Shown here piece after piece: positions 11,052 through 19,084 of a DNA stretch of 39,486 nt. How positions within the stretch are numbered: the first letter of the stretch is position 1; every line of letters starts with the position of its first letter. The DNA lies in contig JAFQLV010000029.1 in NCBI GenBank assembly GCA_017396515.1, positions 1 to 39,486 on the forward strand. The letters run 5' to 3'. Below the pieces are notes generated by a model. That model was given only the letters and a program-made list of their open reading frames with translations, did not search any database and had not been told where the DNA came from. The stretch comes from Clostridia bacterium. GTDB lineage: Bacteria > Bacillota > Clostridia > Oscillospirales > Acutalibacteraceae. The position numbers and the translations under genes are program-made.

Positions 11052-11867
11052 TTGATAAGTGAAAAGCCGAGAACGGCAGGACAGGTTCTGCTTATACCTC
11101 ACGAAAAGATATTTCCCAACCCGAATCAACCGCGTCAGCACTTCGATCAGGAAGAATTGGTCAATCTTGCCATAAGCATAAGAATGAACGGAATTTTGCA
11201 GCCTATCACCGTTCGTCAGACAGAAAAAGGCTATGAATTGGTTTCAGGTGAAAGGAGACTGCGTGCTTCAAGGCTTGCAGGGCTTGTAACGGTACCCTGC
11301 ATAGTGGTTGATGTTAACAACATGAAAAGTGCCGTTTTTGCCCTGATTGAAAACCTGCAAAGGCAAAATTTAGGATATTTTGAAGAAGCGAAGGCCATTG
11401 AACGGCTTATGAAGGATTACGGGCTTTCACAGGAGGATGCGGCAAGGCGCTTGGGAAAGGCACCTTCAACAGTTTCAAACAAGCTGAGATTGCTTGCCCT
11501 GCCCCCGGAAGCACAGGAACTGCTTATGAAAAGCTCTCTTTCAGAACGCCACGCAAGGGCATTGCTCAGGTTAGACAAGAAGGATGTCTTGCCCGTACTT
11601 GAAAGGATAACCGAAAGAAAGCTCAATGTCAGCCAGACGGAGGAGCTTATTGAAGGCATCTTAACCGACAAAAGCACCCCTAAAAGGCAGACGAAAAGGA
11701 TGTTCAGCGATGTAAAGATATTTCTTAATGCCATAAATAATGCAGTGGACACAATGCAAAAATCAGGCATTGGTGCTGACATAAAGCGTGAGGACACAGG
11801 TGAAAGCTACATATATAAAATAGAAATACCCAAAAAGGCTATGTATAAAACCCCCGATGCCGGATAA
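11052..11867 (+). CDS. noc: ParB/Noc-family DNA-binding protein (nucleoid occlusion-like)
   Basis: 271 residues from TTG 11052, chosen because GGGAGG ends 8 nt upstream; the in-frame ATG at 11031 would place the ribosome binding site inside the gene. It has an N-terminal ParB/Srx CTP-binding domain (NPNQPRQHF, GERRLRASRLAGL, ENLQRQNL), a KorB-like helix-turn-helix (LSQEDAARRLGKAPSTVSNKLRLL) and a shorter C-terminal dimerisation region. It lies between rsmG and parA, where Noc is encoded in Bacillus and relatives, while a second ParB follows parA. Noc binds its own sites and blocks division over the nucleoid. I saw no clear Noc binding site here, so a plain ParB paralogue remains possible. Confidence 0.8.
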   Translation: MISEKPRTAGQVLLIPHEKIFPNPNQPRQHFDQEELVNLAISIRMNGILQPITVRQTEKGYELVSGERRLRASRLAGLVTVPCIVVDVNNMKSAVFALIENLQRQNLGYFEEAKAIERLMKDYGLSQEDAARRLGKAPSTVSNKLRLLALPPEAQELLMKSSLSERHARALLRLDKKDVLPVLERITERKLNVSQTEELIEGILTDKSTPKRQTKRMFSDVKIFLNAINNAVDTMQKSGIGADIKREDTGESYIYKIEIPKKAMYKTPDAG

Positions 11868-11915
11868 GCTGCGATGCAGTATTTCCATATCTTTCTCTTT
11901 CACACCCCAAAGAAG

Positions 11916-11942
11916 GAACCGCCCCAAGAGGGTGGTTCTTTC
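11916..11942 (+). terminator. terminator-like hairpin after the noc-like gene
   Basis: GAACCGCCC (11916-11924) pairs with GGGTGGTTC (11930-11938) with one G-T wobble and a 5-nt loop, followed by a short T run. It ends the rsmG/noc transcript before the parA promoter. Confidence 0.65.
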
Positions 11943-11961
11943 ACTATATATAATAGTATAG

Positions 11962-11977
11962 GGTTTCATGTGGAACA
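11962..11977. promoter_or_regulatory. degenerate parS-like sequence upstream of parA
   Basis: GGTTTCATGTGGAACA matches the parS consensus at 13 of 16 positions. It lies about 30 bp upstream of the parA -35 region. It may be a weak ParB or Noc-like site, or chance. Confidence 0.35.
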
Positions 11978-12005
11978 AAAAAGTAAAAAAAATGTGCCGT
12001 AACTC

Positions 12006-12034
12006 TTTAAAAAGAGAAAACTCTATGCTATAAT
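12006..12034 (+). promoter_or_regulatory. predicted sigma-A promoter of parA-parB
   Basis: The -10 box TATAAT is at 12029-12034 and a weak -35 TTTAAA is at 12006-12011, 17 bp apart. Transcription would start about 30 nt before parA. Confidence 0.6.
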
Positions 12035-12070
12035 AAATAAGATATCACAAAATAAGGATGGGTTAATATT

Positions 12071-12850
12071 ATGGGAAAAGTTATAGCGATAGTTAATCAG
12101 AAAGGCGGAGTAGGTAAGACAACTACCTCTGTCAACTTAGCTGCAACCATAGGCAGCTTCGGCTATAAGACGCTCCTTGTGGATGTTGACCCTCAGGGTA
12201 ATGCCACAAGCGGACTCGGTGTAAACAAAAGAGATGTCAAGGCCTCAACCTATGATATGATTGTCGGTGACAGCAAGGCAGAGGAAATACTCATTAACAC
12301 CCCCTTCAAATGCCTTGATCTTCTGCCCTCAGATATGAACCTTGCAGGTGCAGAGCTTGAGCTTGTTGATATGAAAAACAGAGACTCACGCATTAAAAAT
12401 GCTCTTGCTCCTTTAAAGGAAAAGTATGAGTTTATAATTATCGACTGTCCGCCGTCATTAGGTCTTCTCACCGTTAATGTGCTGTGTGCTGCCGACAGTG
12501 TTATAGTGCCTATTCAGTGTGAATATTATGCTCTTGAAGGCCTCTCACAGCTTATGAACACCATAAGGCAGGTAAAGAGACTGTATAATCCTCTTATCGA
12601 TTTAGAGGGCGTTTTGCTGACAATGTATGACGGCAGACTCAATCTGACACAGCAGGTTGTAAATGAAGTCAAGCGATTCTTTCCCCAGAAGGTTTATGCC
12701 ACTGTTATTCCGAGAAACGTAAGGCTTTCGGAAGCTCCCTCATTCGGTCAGCCTGTGCTTTATTATGACAAGTCATCAAAGGGCAGCCTTGCCTATGTGG
12801 ATTTCACAAAAGAATTTCTTAAAAAGAATAATAAGAGACCAAGAGGATGA
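12071..12850 (+). CDS. parA: chromosome partitioning ATPase ParA (Soj)
   Basis: 259 residues. ParA-family Walker ATPase that binds DNA as an ATP dimer and, with ParB-parS, drives origin segregation; in Firmicutes it also regulates DnaA. The deviant Walker A motif KGGVGKTT is at residues 11-18 with its signature lysine, Walker A-prime is LLVDVDPQGNATSG and Walker B is FIIIDCPPSLG. The C-terminal half (VIPRNVRLSEAPSFGQP) is typical of chromosomal Soj. ATG 12071 follows AAGGATGGG. Unusually, 244 bp containing a hairpin array separate it from parB instead of direct adjacency. Confidence 0.97.
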   Translation: MGKVIAIVNQKGGVGKTTTSVNLAATIGSFGYKTLLVDVDPQGNATSGLGVNKRDVKASTYDMIVGDSKAEEILINTPFKCLDLLPSDMNLAGAELELVDMKNRDSRIKNALAPLKEKYEFIIIDCPPSLGLLTVNVLCAADSVIVPIQCEYYALEGLSQLMNTIRQVKRLYNPLIDLEGVLLTMYDGRLNLTQQVVNEVKRFFPQKVYATVIPRNVRLSEAPSFGQPVLYYDKSSKGSLAYVDFTKEFLKKNNKRPRG

Positions 12851-12855
12851 TGGAA

Positions 12856-12904
12856 ATTCGGAATTGCGGGAAAATTTGCTTAGTAAAGAAATTTCTGCCC
12901 GCAG
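12856..12904 (+). repeat. ATTCGGAATTGCG ... CTGCCCGCAG repeat fragment
   Basis: Directly after the parA stop. It starts with ATTCGGAATTGCG and ends with CTGCCCGCAG; the two GCGGG/CCCGC parts can pair. A related fragment with the same two ends occurs at 32407-32470 after an unrelated gene, so it belongs to a small dispersed repeat family. Confidence 0.5.
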
Positions 12905-12972
12905 AGGTAGTCTGTAGGGATTAAATATATGCTTTTTTATAAGTATCAACAGAAGGAAAGCTTTTGCATAGA

Positions 12973-13074
12973 CGATATGTTGCCTTGCGGCAACTCGATA
13001 TGCTTGCTCACGCAAGCTCGATATATTTGCTATGGGCAAATTCGATATGTTCCGCTTTTTGCGGAACGAGATAT
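12973..13074 (-). repeat. hairpin array 1 (four hairpins, inverted copy) between parA and parB
   Basis: Four perfect hairpins joined by TCGATAT linkers: GTTGCC/GGCAAC at 12979-12994, GCTTGC/GCAAGC at 13002-13017, ATTTGC/GCAAAT at 13025-13041 and GTTCCGC/GCGGAAC at 13049-13067. Spacing is 23, 23 and 24 nt. The reverse complement matches arrays 2-5 (ATATCGA linkers, same hairpin types). It ends about 10 nt before the parB ribosome binding site and so lies in the parA-parB message. Confidence 0.92.
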
Positions 13075-13094
13075 ATAATTATAGGAGGAAAAAT

Positions 13095-13952
13095 ATGGCA
13101 CCAAAGAAAAAAGCAGGCCTGGGAAAAGGTCTTGATGCTCTGTTTATAGACAATTCCACAGAAGAAAAGGGCGATAAGCTGGTCAATATAAACGATATTG
13201 AGCCTAACAGAGAACAGCCGCGAAAATATTTTGACGAAGGGGCTTTGCATGAGCTTGCTGACAGCATTGCAAAACACGGTGTTATTCAGCCCTTGCTTGT
13301 GCGACCTCTCTCAGACGGCGGCTACCAGCTCATTGCCGGTGAAAGACGCTGGCGCGCGTCCCGAATAGCGGGACTGAGCGAAGTGCCCGTAGTTGTAAGG
13401 GAAATGACAGACCAGGAGGCTATGGAGCTTGCACTGATTGAAAATCTGCAGCGTGAGGACCTGAACCCCATTGAAGAGGCAGAGGGCTTTAAGCTGCTTA
13501 TGGATACCTACGGCTTTACACAGGAGCAGGCGGCAGAAAGAGTGGGCAAATCTCGTCCTGCTGTGGCAAATGCTCTGAGACTTCTCATTTTGCCTCAGGA
13601 AATTCTTGAAATGGTGAAAACGGGCAAGCTTTCGGCAGGCCATGCAAGAACAATTCTGCCCATAACAGACCCCACACTGCTTAAAAAGTTGGTTGAGGAG
13701 ATAATTGCAAAAGAGCTTTCTGTACGCGAGACAGAGAGGATAGTCAAGACTCTGACAAAGCCCGCCGAGGAAAGAATAAAGCAAAAGAAAAAGCGTGATT
13801 CCTTCTATGACGAATGTGAGCTTTCAATTCGTGAAACAATGGGAAGAAAAGCAAAAATAAACGTTTCAAGAGGAAATAAAGGTACCCTTGAAATTGAGTT
13901 TTTCAGCAAAGAGGATCTTGAAAAAATGCTGTTGGCATTAGGAAATAATTAA
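13095..13952 (+). CDS. parB: chromosome partitioning protein ParB (Spo0J)
   Basis: 285 residues from ATG 13095, chosen for the AGGAGG at 13083-13088 and the classical [17 protein letters not shown] start; a longer in-frame reading only translates the upstream hairpin array. ParB is a CTP-dependent DNA clamp loaded at parS. The CTP-binding motifs are [17 protein letters not shown] near residue 83 and [14 protein letters not shown] near 116; the helix-turn-helix is [24 protein letters not shown]. The basic linker and C-terminal dimerisation domain follow. Its parS targets are about 2.8-3.3 kb upstream in mnmG and rsmG. serS begins 32 nt downstream. Confidence 0.96.
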   Translation: MAPKKKAGLGKGLDALFIDNSTEEKGDKLVNINDIEPNREQPRKYFDEGALHELADSIAKHGVIQPLLVRPLSDGGYQLIAGERRWRASRIAGLSEVPVVVREMTDQEAMELALIENLQREDLNPIEEAEGFKLLMDTYGFTQEQAAERVGKSRPAVANALRLLILPQEILEMVKTGKLSAGHARTILPITDPTLLKKLVEEIIAKELSVRETERIVKTLTKPAEERIKQKKKRDSFYDECELSIRETMGRKAKINVSRGNKGTLEIEFFSKEDLEKMLLALGNN

Positions 13953-13984
13953 AATTCTATATAAGAAAAAAAGGAGCAATTAAA

Positions 13985-15253
13985 ATGTTAGATATCAAGC
14001 TTATAAGAGAAAATCCTGAAAAGGTTAAGGCGGCAATGAAGACAAGAAACAAGGATATGGATGCCCTTGTTGACGAAATTCTTGCAATTGACAAGCAGGT
14101 AAGAGAGCTGACACAGAAGGCTGATGCTCTCAAGGCTGAACAGAATGCCGCAAGCAAGAAAATCCCTCAGATTAAGAAAGAGGGCGGCGATATCAGCGAG
14201 ATTATGACAAGAATGAACGCTATCAAAGAGGAAGTCAAGGTGCTTGATGCTCAGAAGGGCGAGCTTGCCGCTAAGCAGAAAACCATGATGTACGAATTCC
14301 CCAATGTACCCTCAGAGTCAACACCCATAGGCAAGGATGACAGCGAAAATGTTGAAATCCGCCGCTGGGGTGAGCCCAGAAGCTTTGACTTTGAAGCAAA
14401 GGCACACTGGGATATCGGTGCAGATCTCGGCATACTCGACCCTGAAACTGCCGCAAAGGTAACAGGTGCGCGCTTCCATTTTTACAGAGGTCTCGGCGCA
14501 AGACTTGAAAGAGCTATTATAAACTTCTTCCTCAACACACATACCGAGCACGGCTACACAGAGGTGTTCCCTCCCTTTATGGTTAACCGTGCATCAATGA
14601 CAGGCACCGGTCAGCTCCCCAAATTTGAAGAGGATGCATTCAAATTAACAAATGACTACTTCCTCATCCCCACGGCAGAGGTACCCGTAACAAACATGTA
14701 CCGTGACGATATTATCGACGGTGACAAGCTGCCTATGAGCTTTTGTGCATATTCAGCTTGCTTCAGAGCTGAGGCAGGCTCAGCAGGCCGTGACACAAGA
14801 GGTCTTATCAGACAGCATCAGTTCAATAAGGTTGAGCTTGTTAAGTTCACAAAGCCTGAGGAAAGCTATGCAGAGCTTGAAAAGCTGACAAACGACGCTG
14901 AAAGAGTTCTTCAGATTCTCGGTCTTCCCTACAGAGTTGTTGCTCTGTCAAGCGGTGACATCGGCTTCTCAAGTGCAAAGACATATGATATTGAGGTATG
15001 GATGCCTTCTTACGGCAGATATGTTGAAATAAGCTCCTGCTCAAACTTTGAGGACTTCCAGGCAAGACGCGCTTCAATCCGCTATAAGAACGGCCCCAAG
15101 GATAAGGCACAGCTTGTGCACACTCTCAACGGCTCAGGTGTTGCTATCGGCAGAACAACGGCAGCTATTCTTGAAAACTATCAGAATGCAGACGGCAGTG
15201 TAACTGTTCCCGAAGCACTTATACCCTATATGGGCATTGATGTGATAAAATAA
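13985..15253 (+). CDS. serS: seryl-tRNA synthetase
   Basis: 422 residues, full length. Class II aminoacyl-tRNA synthetase charging tRNA-Ser. The N-terminal tRNA-binding arm is a long coiled coil (about residues 30-100, lysine- and glutamate-rich). Catalytic core motifs are [14 protein letters not shown], motif 2 [21 protein letters not shown] and motif 3 [19 protein letters not shown]. It follows parB by 32 nt with AAGGAG as ribosome binding site and probably shares its transcript; that gap has no room for a T-box. A strong terminator follows. Confidence 0.97.
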   Translation: MLDIKLIRENPEKVKAAMKTRNKDMDALVDEILAIDKQVRELTQKADALKAEQNAASKKIPQIKKEGGDISEIMTRMNAIKEEVKVLDAQKGELAAKQKTMMYEFPNVPSESTPIGKDDSENVEIRRWGEPRSFDFEAKAHWDIGADLGILDPETAAKVTGARFHFYRGLGARLERAIINFFLNTHTEHGYTEVFPPFMVNRASMTGTGQLPKFEEDAFKLTNDYFLIPTAEVPVTNMYRDDIIDGDKLPMSFCAYSACFRAEAGSAGRDTRGLIRQHQFNKVELVKFTKPEESYAELEKLTNDAERVLQILGLPYRVVALSSGDIGFSSAKTYDIEVWMPSYGRYVEISSCSNFEDFQARRASIRYKNGPKDKAQLVHTLNGSGVAIGRTTAAILENYQNADGSVTVPEALIPYMGIDVIK

Positions 15254-15264
15254 GGATAATTTAT

Positions 15265-15312
15265 AAAAAAACTGATGAGATTACCCCACCGGAGTAATCT
15301 CATCAGTTTTTT
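15265..15312 (+). terminator. strong intrinsic terminator after serS
   Basis: A 19-bp perfect stem (15265-15283 with 15294-15312) has an A-rich left arm and a T-rich right arm around the CTGATGAGATTAC core. This is the strongest terminator in the window and works in both directions. Confidence 0.93.
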
Positions 15313-15336
15313 GTGGCGGCGACGGTTAAATTTTTA

Positions 15337-15365
15337 TTGCCTTACCTCATTTTATATGTTATAAT
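15337..15365 (+). promoter_or_regulatory. predicted sigma-A promoter of the ABC-F gene
   Basis: TTGCCT at 15337-15342, a 17-bp gap, and TATAAT at 15360-15365, just upstream of the ABC-F start. Confidence 0.7.
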
Positions 15366-15407
15366 TAAAAAGTTAACGCCAAAAATTACAGAACAGGAAG
15401 TGATGAT

Positions 15408-17009
15408 ATGATAAGCACAAATAATGTAACTCTGCAGTACGGCGGCAGAGAGCTTTTTAAAAGCGTGTCAATCAATTTCACAAAGGGCAACTGCTACGGT
15501 CTTATAGGTGCAAACGGTGCAGGTAAAAGCACCTTCCTAAAAATTCTCTCAGGTGAAATAGAGCCTAACAAGGGCTATGTCACAATTACCCCCGGTGAGA
15601 GACTTTCCGTACTCAAGCAGGATCACTTTGCCTATGACGAATATGATGTAATAAGAACAGTCCTTATGGGCAACGAAAAGCTCATTGAAATAATGGATGA
15701 AAAGGAAAAGCTCTATTCAAAAGAGGAGTTTACCGAAGAAGACGGCATAAGAATAAGCGAGCTTGAAGAGGAATTTGCCGAAATGGACGGCTGGAGTGCA
15801 GAAAGTGATGCTGAAATTCTTCTCAATGCTCTGGGAATACACAATGAATTTCACTATATGCTTATGAAGGAGCTGACAGGTGAGCAGAAGGTCAAGGTGC
15901 TTCTTGCACAGGCACTTTTCGGCAACCCTGATATCCTTTTGCTTGACGAGCCCACCAACCACCTTGATGTTGCGGCAATCAACTGGCTTGAGGAATTTCT
16001 TCTGAATTTTGAGAATACTGTTATTGTAGTAAGCCATGACAGACATTTTCTCAATAAGGTGTGCACTCATATTGCAGACTGCGATTTCGGCAAAATAACA
16101 ATGTATGTGGGCAACTATGATTTCTGGTATGAATATACACAGATGGCACAGCGCCAGATGCGTGAGCAGAATAAGAAGACCGAAGCCAAAATGAAGGAGC
16201 TGCAGGAATTTATTGCACGCTTCAGTGCCAATGCCTCAAAATCAAAGCAGGCAACAAGCCGAAAGAAGCTTCTTGATAATCTTGTGCTCGAGGATATGCC
16301 CGTTTCCTCGAGACGCTTCCCCTTTGTTGAGTTTAAGCCTGACAGAGAGATAGGCAATGATATGCTTCTTGTTGAGGGTCTTTCGAAAACTGTCGGTGAC
16401 AGAAAGGTACTGGATAATGTTTCCTTTACAATAAGACCGAATGAAAAGGTTGCCTTTGTAGGCACCGATGCCCTTGCAAAAACAACCTTCTTTAAAATTA
16501 TAACAGGCGAGCTGGAGCCTGACGAGGGCAGCTTCAAGTGGGGTGTCACCACATCTCAGGCATATTTCCCCAGTGATAATTCCGCATTTTTTGACGGAGT
16601 GGAAGACAGCCTTATTGACTGGGTCAGAAGATATTCAGACCTGCAGTTTGAAAGCGATGTCAGAGGCTGGCTGGGCAGGCTTATGTTCTCGGGCGAGGAG
16701 GCAACAAAGAAAGCCAAGGTGCTTTCCGGCGGCGAGAGGGTACGCTGTATGCTTTGCAAAATGATGCTCAGCGGTGCCAATGTGCTCATTCTTGACGAGC
16801 CCACCAACCACCTTGACCTTGAATCTATAACTGCACTTAACAATGCCCTTATAAAATTCAAGGGTGCACTGCTTTTCACCTCGCACGACCATCAGTTCGT
16901 TCAGTCAATTGCAGACAGAATTATTGAATTCAGACCCGACGGAGTATATGACAGAAAGGAAACCTACGACGAGTTTCTTGAAAACAACGAACTGCTTATA
17001 ACAAAATAA
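15408..17009 (+). CDS. ABC-F family ATPase, YkpA/YbiT-like
   Basis: 533 residues with two ABC nucleotide-binding domains and no membrane domain, so a ribosome-associated ABC-F protein rather than a transporter. Domain 1 has Walker A GANGAGKST at 34-42, Walker B LLLDEPTNHLDV and a signature altered to LTGEQ. A charged linker with MREQNKKTEAKMKELQ precedes domain 2. Domain 2 has an intact LSGGE signature and LILDEPTNHLDL but an unusual Walker A, GTDALAKTT at 352-360, in which the central glycine is alanine. These deviations fit the YkpA/YbiT subgroup. Nothing shows that it is an antibiotic-protection ABC-F. A metallophosphoesterase follows 16 nt downstream. Confidence 0.88.
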   Translation: MISTNNVTLQYGGRELFKSVSINFTKGNCYGLIGANGAGKSTFLKILSGEIEPNKGYVTITPGERLSVLKQDHFAYDEYDVIRTVLMGNEKLIEIMDEKEKLYSKEEFTEEDGIRISELEEEFAEMDGWSAESDAEILLNALGIHNEFHYMLMKELTGEQKVKVLLAQALFGNPDILLLDEPTNHLDVAAINWLEEFLLNFENTVIVVSHDRHFLNKVCTHIADCDFGKITMYVGNYDFWYEYTQMAQRQMREQNKKTEAKMKELQEFIARFSANASKSKQATSRKKLLDNLVLEDMPVSSRRFPFVEFKPDREIGNDMLLVEGLSKTVGDRKVLDNVSFTIRPNEKVAFVGTDALAKTTFFKIITGELEPDEGSFKWGVTTSQAYFPSDNSAFFDGVEDSLIDWVRRYSDLQFESDVRGWLGRLMFSGEEATKKAKVLSGGERVRCMLCKMMLSGANVLILDEPTNHLDLESITALNNALIKFKGALLFTSHDHQFVQSIADRIIEFRPDGVYDRKETYDEFLENNELLITK

Positions 17010-17025
17010 CAAAAGGAGATATACT

Positions 17026-17724
17026 ATGATATATGTAATCGGCGACATCCACGGAATGAAGGATAAGTATGATGAAATCCTTGATAAAATCTCACCCAAG
17101 GATACGGATGCGGTTTTTGTTCTGGGTGATGTTATCGATATAGGTGACAGCTCAATTGAAATACTTAAGGATATGATGTATCGCACAAACATTTATCCTG
17201 TACTCGGTGAGCACGAATATATGGCAAAAAAGGTGCTTCCCCTCATAGCAGACTGCAAAAGTACCCAAGAGGCGGCAAAAAAGCTCTCAGGTGAAGACAA
17301 AGACCTTTTTGATAAGTGGCTGACAATGAAAAGCGAAAAAACAATCAGTGATTTCCTTGCCCTTTCAGATGAAGACAAGGAGAGCATTATGGATTATCTC
17401 AGTGAGTTTCAGCCTTATGAGGAGGTTGAAGCAGGCGGCAAAACCTTTGTGCTTGCCCATGCGGGCATAAACTGCTTTGAAGAAGGCAAGGACCTTGAGG
17501 AATATATGGAGGAGGATTTTGTTTTTGCTGTTACGGACTATTCAAAGCCCTGCTTCAAAAACAAATATCTGGTTACGGGCCATATGCCTACGGTTGCCAT
17601 AAATCCCAAGCTTATGGGAAAGGTTTATTCCAAGAACGGACATATTGCTCTTGATTGCGGTGCGGCTTACGGCGGAAAGCTTGCGGGTATTTGTCTTGAT
17701 AAGCTTAAGCTTTATTATGTATAA
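17026..17724 (+). CDS. calcineurin-like metallophosphoesterase (Ser/Thr phosphatase-type)
   Basis: 232 residues. The PPP/bacterial phosphatase motif order is present: GDIHG at 6-10, GDVIDIGD at 34-41, GEHE at 61-64, LAHAG near 144 and TGHMPT near 185. Two canonical residues are changed: the Arg of GDxxDRG is Ile, and the Asn of GNHE, which normally binds metal and the leaving-group site, is Glu. The enzyme may therefore have altered specificity or activity. Targets are unknown; related enzymes act on phosphoproteins or diadenosine tetraphosphate. AAAGGAG precedes ATG 17026 and the gene lies 16 nt after the ABC-F gene. Confidence 0.85.
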   Translation: MIYVIGDIHGMKDKYDEILDKISPKDTDAVFVLGDVIDIGDSSIEILKDMMYRTNIYPVLGEHEYMAKKVLPLIADCKSTQEAAKKLSGEDKDLFDKWLTMKSEKTISDFLALSDEDKESIMDYLSEFQPYEEVEAGGKTFVLAHAGINCFEEGKDLEEYMEEDFVFAVTDYSKPCFKNKYLVTGHMPTVAINPKLMGKVYSKNGHIALDCGAAYGGKLAGICLDKLKLYYV

Positions 17725-17728
17725 AAAA

Positions 17729-17763
17729 TATCAGGGGGCAGTTTTGTCCTCTGATAATTTTTA
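17729..17763 (+). terminator. terminator after the metallophosphoesterase gene
   Basis: TATCAG (17729-17734) pairs with CTGATA (17751-17756), extended inward by the GGG/CCT part, and is followed by AATTTTTATT. Confidence 0.75.
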
Positions 17764-17797
17764 TTGCACCGTAAGGTGCATAGGGAGCCGTTTTCTC

Positions 17798-17893
17798 GTT
17801 TCGCCTGTGGCGGAACATATCGAATTTGCCTATGGCAAATATATCGGGTTCGCTTTAGCGGACATATCGAGTTTGCGTGAGCAAACATATCGA
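17798..17893 (+). repeat. hairpin array 2
   Basis: Four hairpins joined by ATATCGA or ATATCGG: GTTTCGCC/GGCGGAAC (17798-17816), ATTTGCC/GGCAAAT (17824-17840), GTTCGC/GCGGAC (17848-17863) and GTTTGC/GCAAAC (17871-17886). A short TGCACC/GGTGCA hairpin sits just upstream (17765-17780). The preceding GGAGCCGTTTT-like text is shared with array 4, where it is the 3' arm of a terminator. Confidence 0.92.
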
Positions 17894-18492
17894 CCTTGCA
17901 GGGGCTTGTTCTTTGTACCTGCTGATAAAAAAGAACCGATTTTGTTTTATAAGCCTTCCTTGTGTAAAGGGAGGCTTTGCTTTTTGTGCAGGGTTAGATT
18001 ATTTTTATCGGTGAGGCTGTCTTTTCTGACGATGAGGGAAGACAGTTCAGTTAAGGTTCCGTTTTTATCAATGTAAACATCTCTGCTGTCCTCGCCGGAC
18101 GGGCGTTACTTTCCACAGATAAGCGGAAAGTAACCAAAGCGCCCTCTTTGGTGCCATCGGTCCGAAAGTACGAAGAATTACCGCTTTAGTTTGCAGAAAC
18201 TTTTAATTCATAGGCATTTTCGCAGTTATAGTGAAATATCAGGTCACTTCTTATCGGTAATTATTCGTGTTTCTCTTTTCTGCTTCGAGGGGAATTTTAG
18301 CCGAAGCGATTCATTTAAGGGTAAACACATGAGTCTGACCGCTACTCTAAGCTGTTTTACAGAGTTTGTTCTCGTCTGGCCTTGTATGGTTCTTCTTTAC
18401 CTACTCACTACCCGACAGTCGTGAGTCGCTAATGAGTATGCTTTTTGTCAGTGATACTGTTGGGAGTTTTTCGATGAAATATTTATTTTCTC
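17894..18492 (+). repeat. composite repeat module, copy A
   Basis: About 600 bp of non-coding DNA between arrays 2 and 3, similar in order and sequence to 26754-27284. It holds a terminator-like hairpin (17951-17977, AAGCCTTCCTT with its partner), a shared block around TTCTGACGATGAGGGAAGAC, a 10-bp stem GTTACTTTCC/GGAAAGTAAC (18105-18134) followed by CCAAAG...CTTTGG, and a well-conserved ~270-bp segment ending in TCGATGAAAT just before array 3. Small open frames across it change between copies and are not credible genes. Confidence 0.85.
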
Positions 18493-18592
18493 GTTTCGCC
18501 TGTGGCGGGCGGAACATATCGCATTTTCCTATGGCAAATATATCGAGTTTGCGTGAGCAAACATATCGAGTTGCTTTTAGGAAACATATCGA
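18493..18592 (+). repeat. hairpin array 3
   Basis: Four hairpins with ATATCGA-type linkers: GTTTCGCC/GGCGGAAC (18493-18515, loop enlarged by a duplicated GGCG), ATTTTCC/GGCAAAT (18523-18539, one mismatch), GTTTGC/GCAAAC (18547-18562) and GTTGC...GGAAAC (18570-18585, one mismatch). It is the most decayed copy. Confidence 0.88.
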
Positions 18593-18860
18593 CCTTGCAG
18601 AGGTTTGGGGTTTGTGGTTGCTGATAAGAGAGAAGGGGTTTGAGGTCTGGCGAATATGGTATGCTGTGTCTCTATGGTTGAGGCTGTTCTGCTTGACGAA
18701 GAGGGAAATCTCTGCATTTAAGGTTTGTTTTTATTTATTTGTGGGTCAAACGGACCGTCGGGGACGCCGATCCCTACACATTCTTTACGCTGTTTGTGCA
18801 AAGCTATGTTTGGTTGCTTTTTGTCAGTGATACGGGGTGAGTTTTTCGATGAAATTCTTT
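18593..18860 (+). repeat. partial, decayed third copy of the module
   Basis: After array 3 the text again resembles the start of module B (TTTGGGGTTTGTGG, then GATAAGAGAGAAGG) and later repeats TTGCTTTTTGTCAGTGATAC and TTTTTCGATGAAAT, which close the other two modules. No hairpin array follows. The middle differs and contains an unrelated GC-rich stretch (18744-18779). Confidence 0.7.
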
Positions 18861-19045
18861 ATCAGGGGACAGGGCTGTTCTTACACAGATGCTCGGACAG
18901 ACCGGTTCTCTGATAACATTAGGGATTATGAAAACAGATACGGTACCCAAAGGGGCTCTTTGCGGCAAAAGTGACAAAAAGGGGTATGTTTTTTTGTAGG
19001 ATAAACCAATTTTTAAAAAATATTTAAGGTTTTTTAATTTTGCCA
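18861..19045. other. intergenic DNA without recognised features
   Basis: Between the partial module and the promoter of the giant gene I see no credible gene, RNA gene or strong hairpin. Confidence 0.5.
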
Positions 19046-19075
19046 TTGACTTTATTGATTTTTAAATGATATACT
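19046..19075 (+). promoter_or_regulatory. predicted sigma-A promoter of the giant InlB-repeat gene
   Basis: TTGACT at 19046-19051, an 18-bp gap, and TATACT at 19070-19075 with an extended TGA just upstream. It leaves a ~170-nt untranslated leader. Confidence 0.75.
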
Positions 19076-19084
19076 GATACTAAC

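Noticed and set aside
13032..13094. 21-residue N-terminal extension of ParB
   Set aside because: It encodes the hairpin array, and a strong ribosome binding site sits just before ATG 13095 with the conserved [13 protein letters not shown] start.
15408..17009. Antibiotic-resistance ABC-F protein
   Set aside because: The length and the degenerate motifs fit housekeeping YkpA/YbiT-like proteins, and no resistance context is present.
17645..18913. Overlapping small open reading frames across the repeat modules (for example ISSLREQTYR-type peptides)
   Set aside because: They translate the hairpin arrays and modules, lack ribosome binding sites, and the copies differ by indels. The periodic peptide comes from the periodic DNA.
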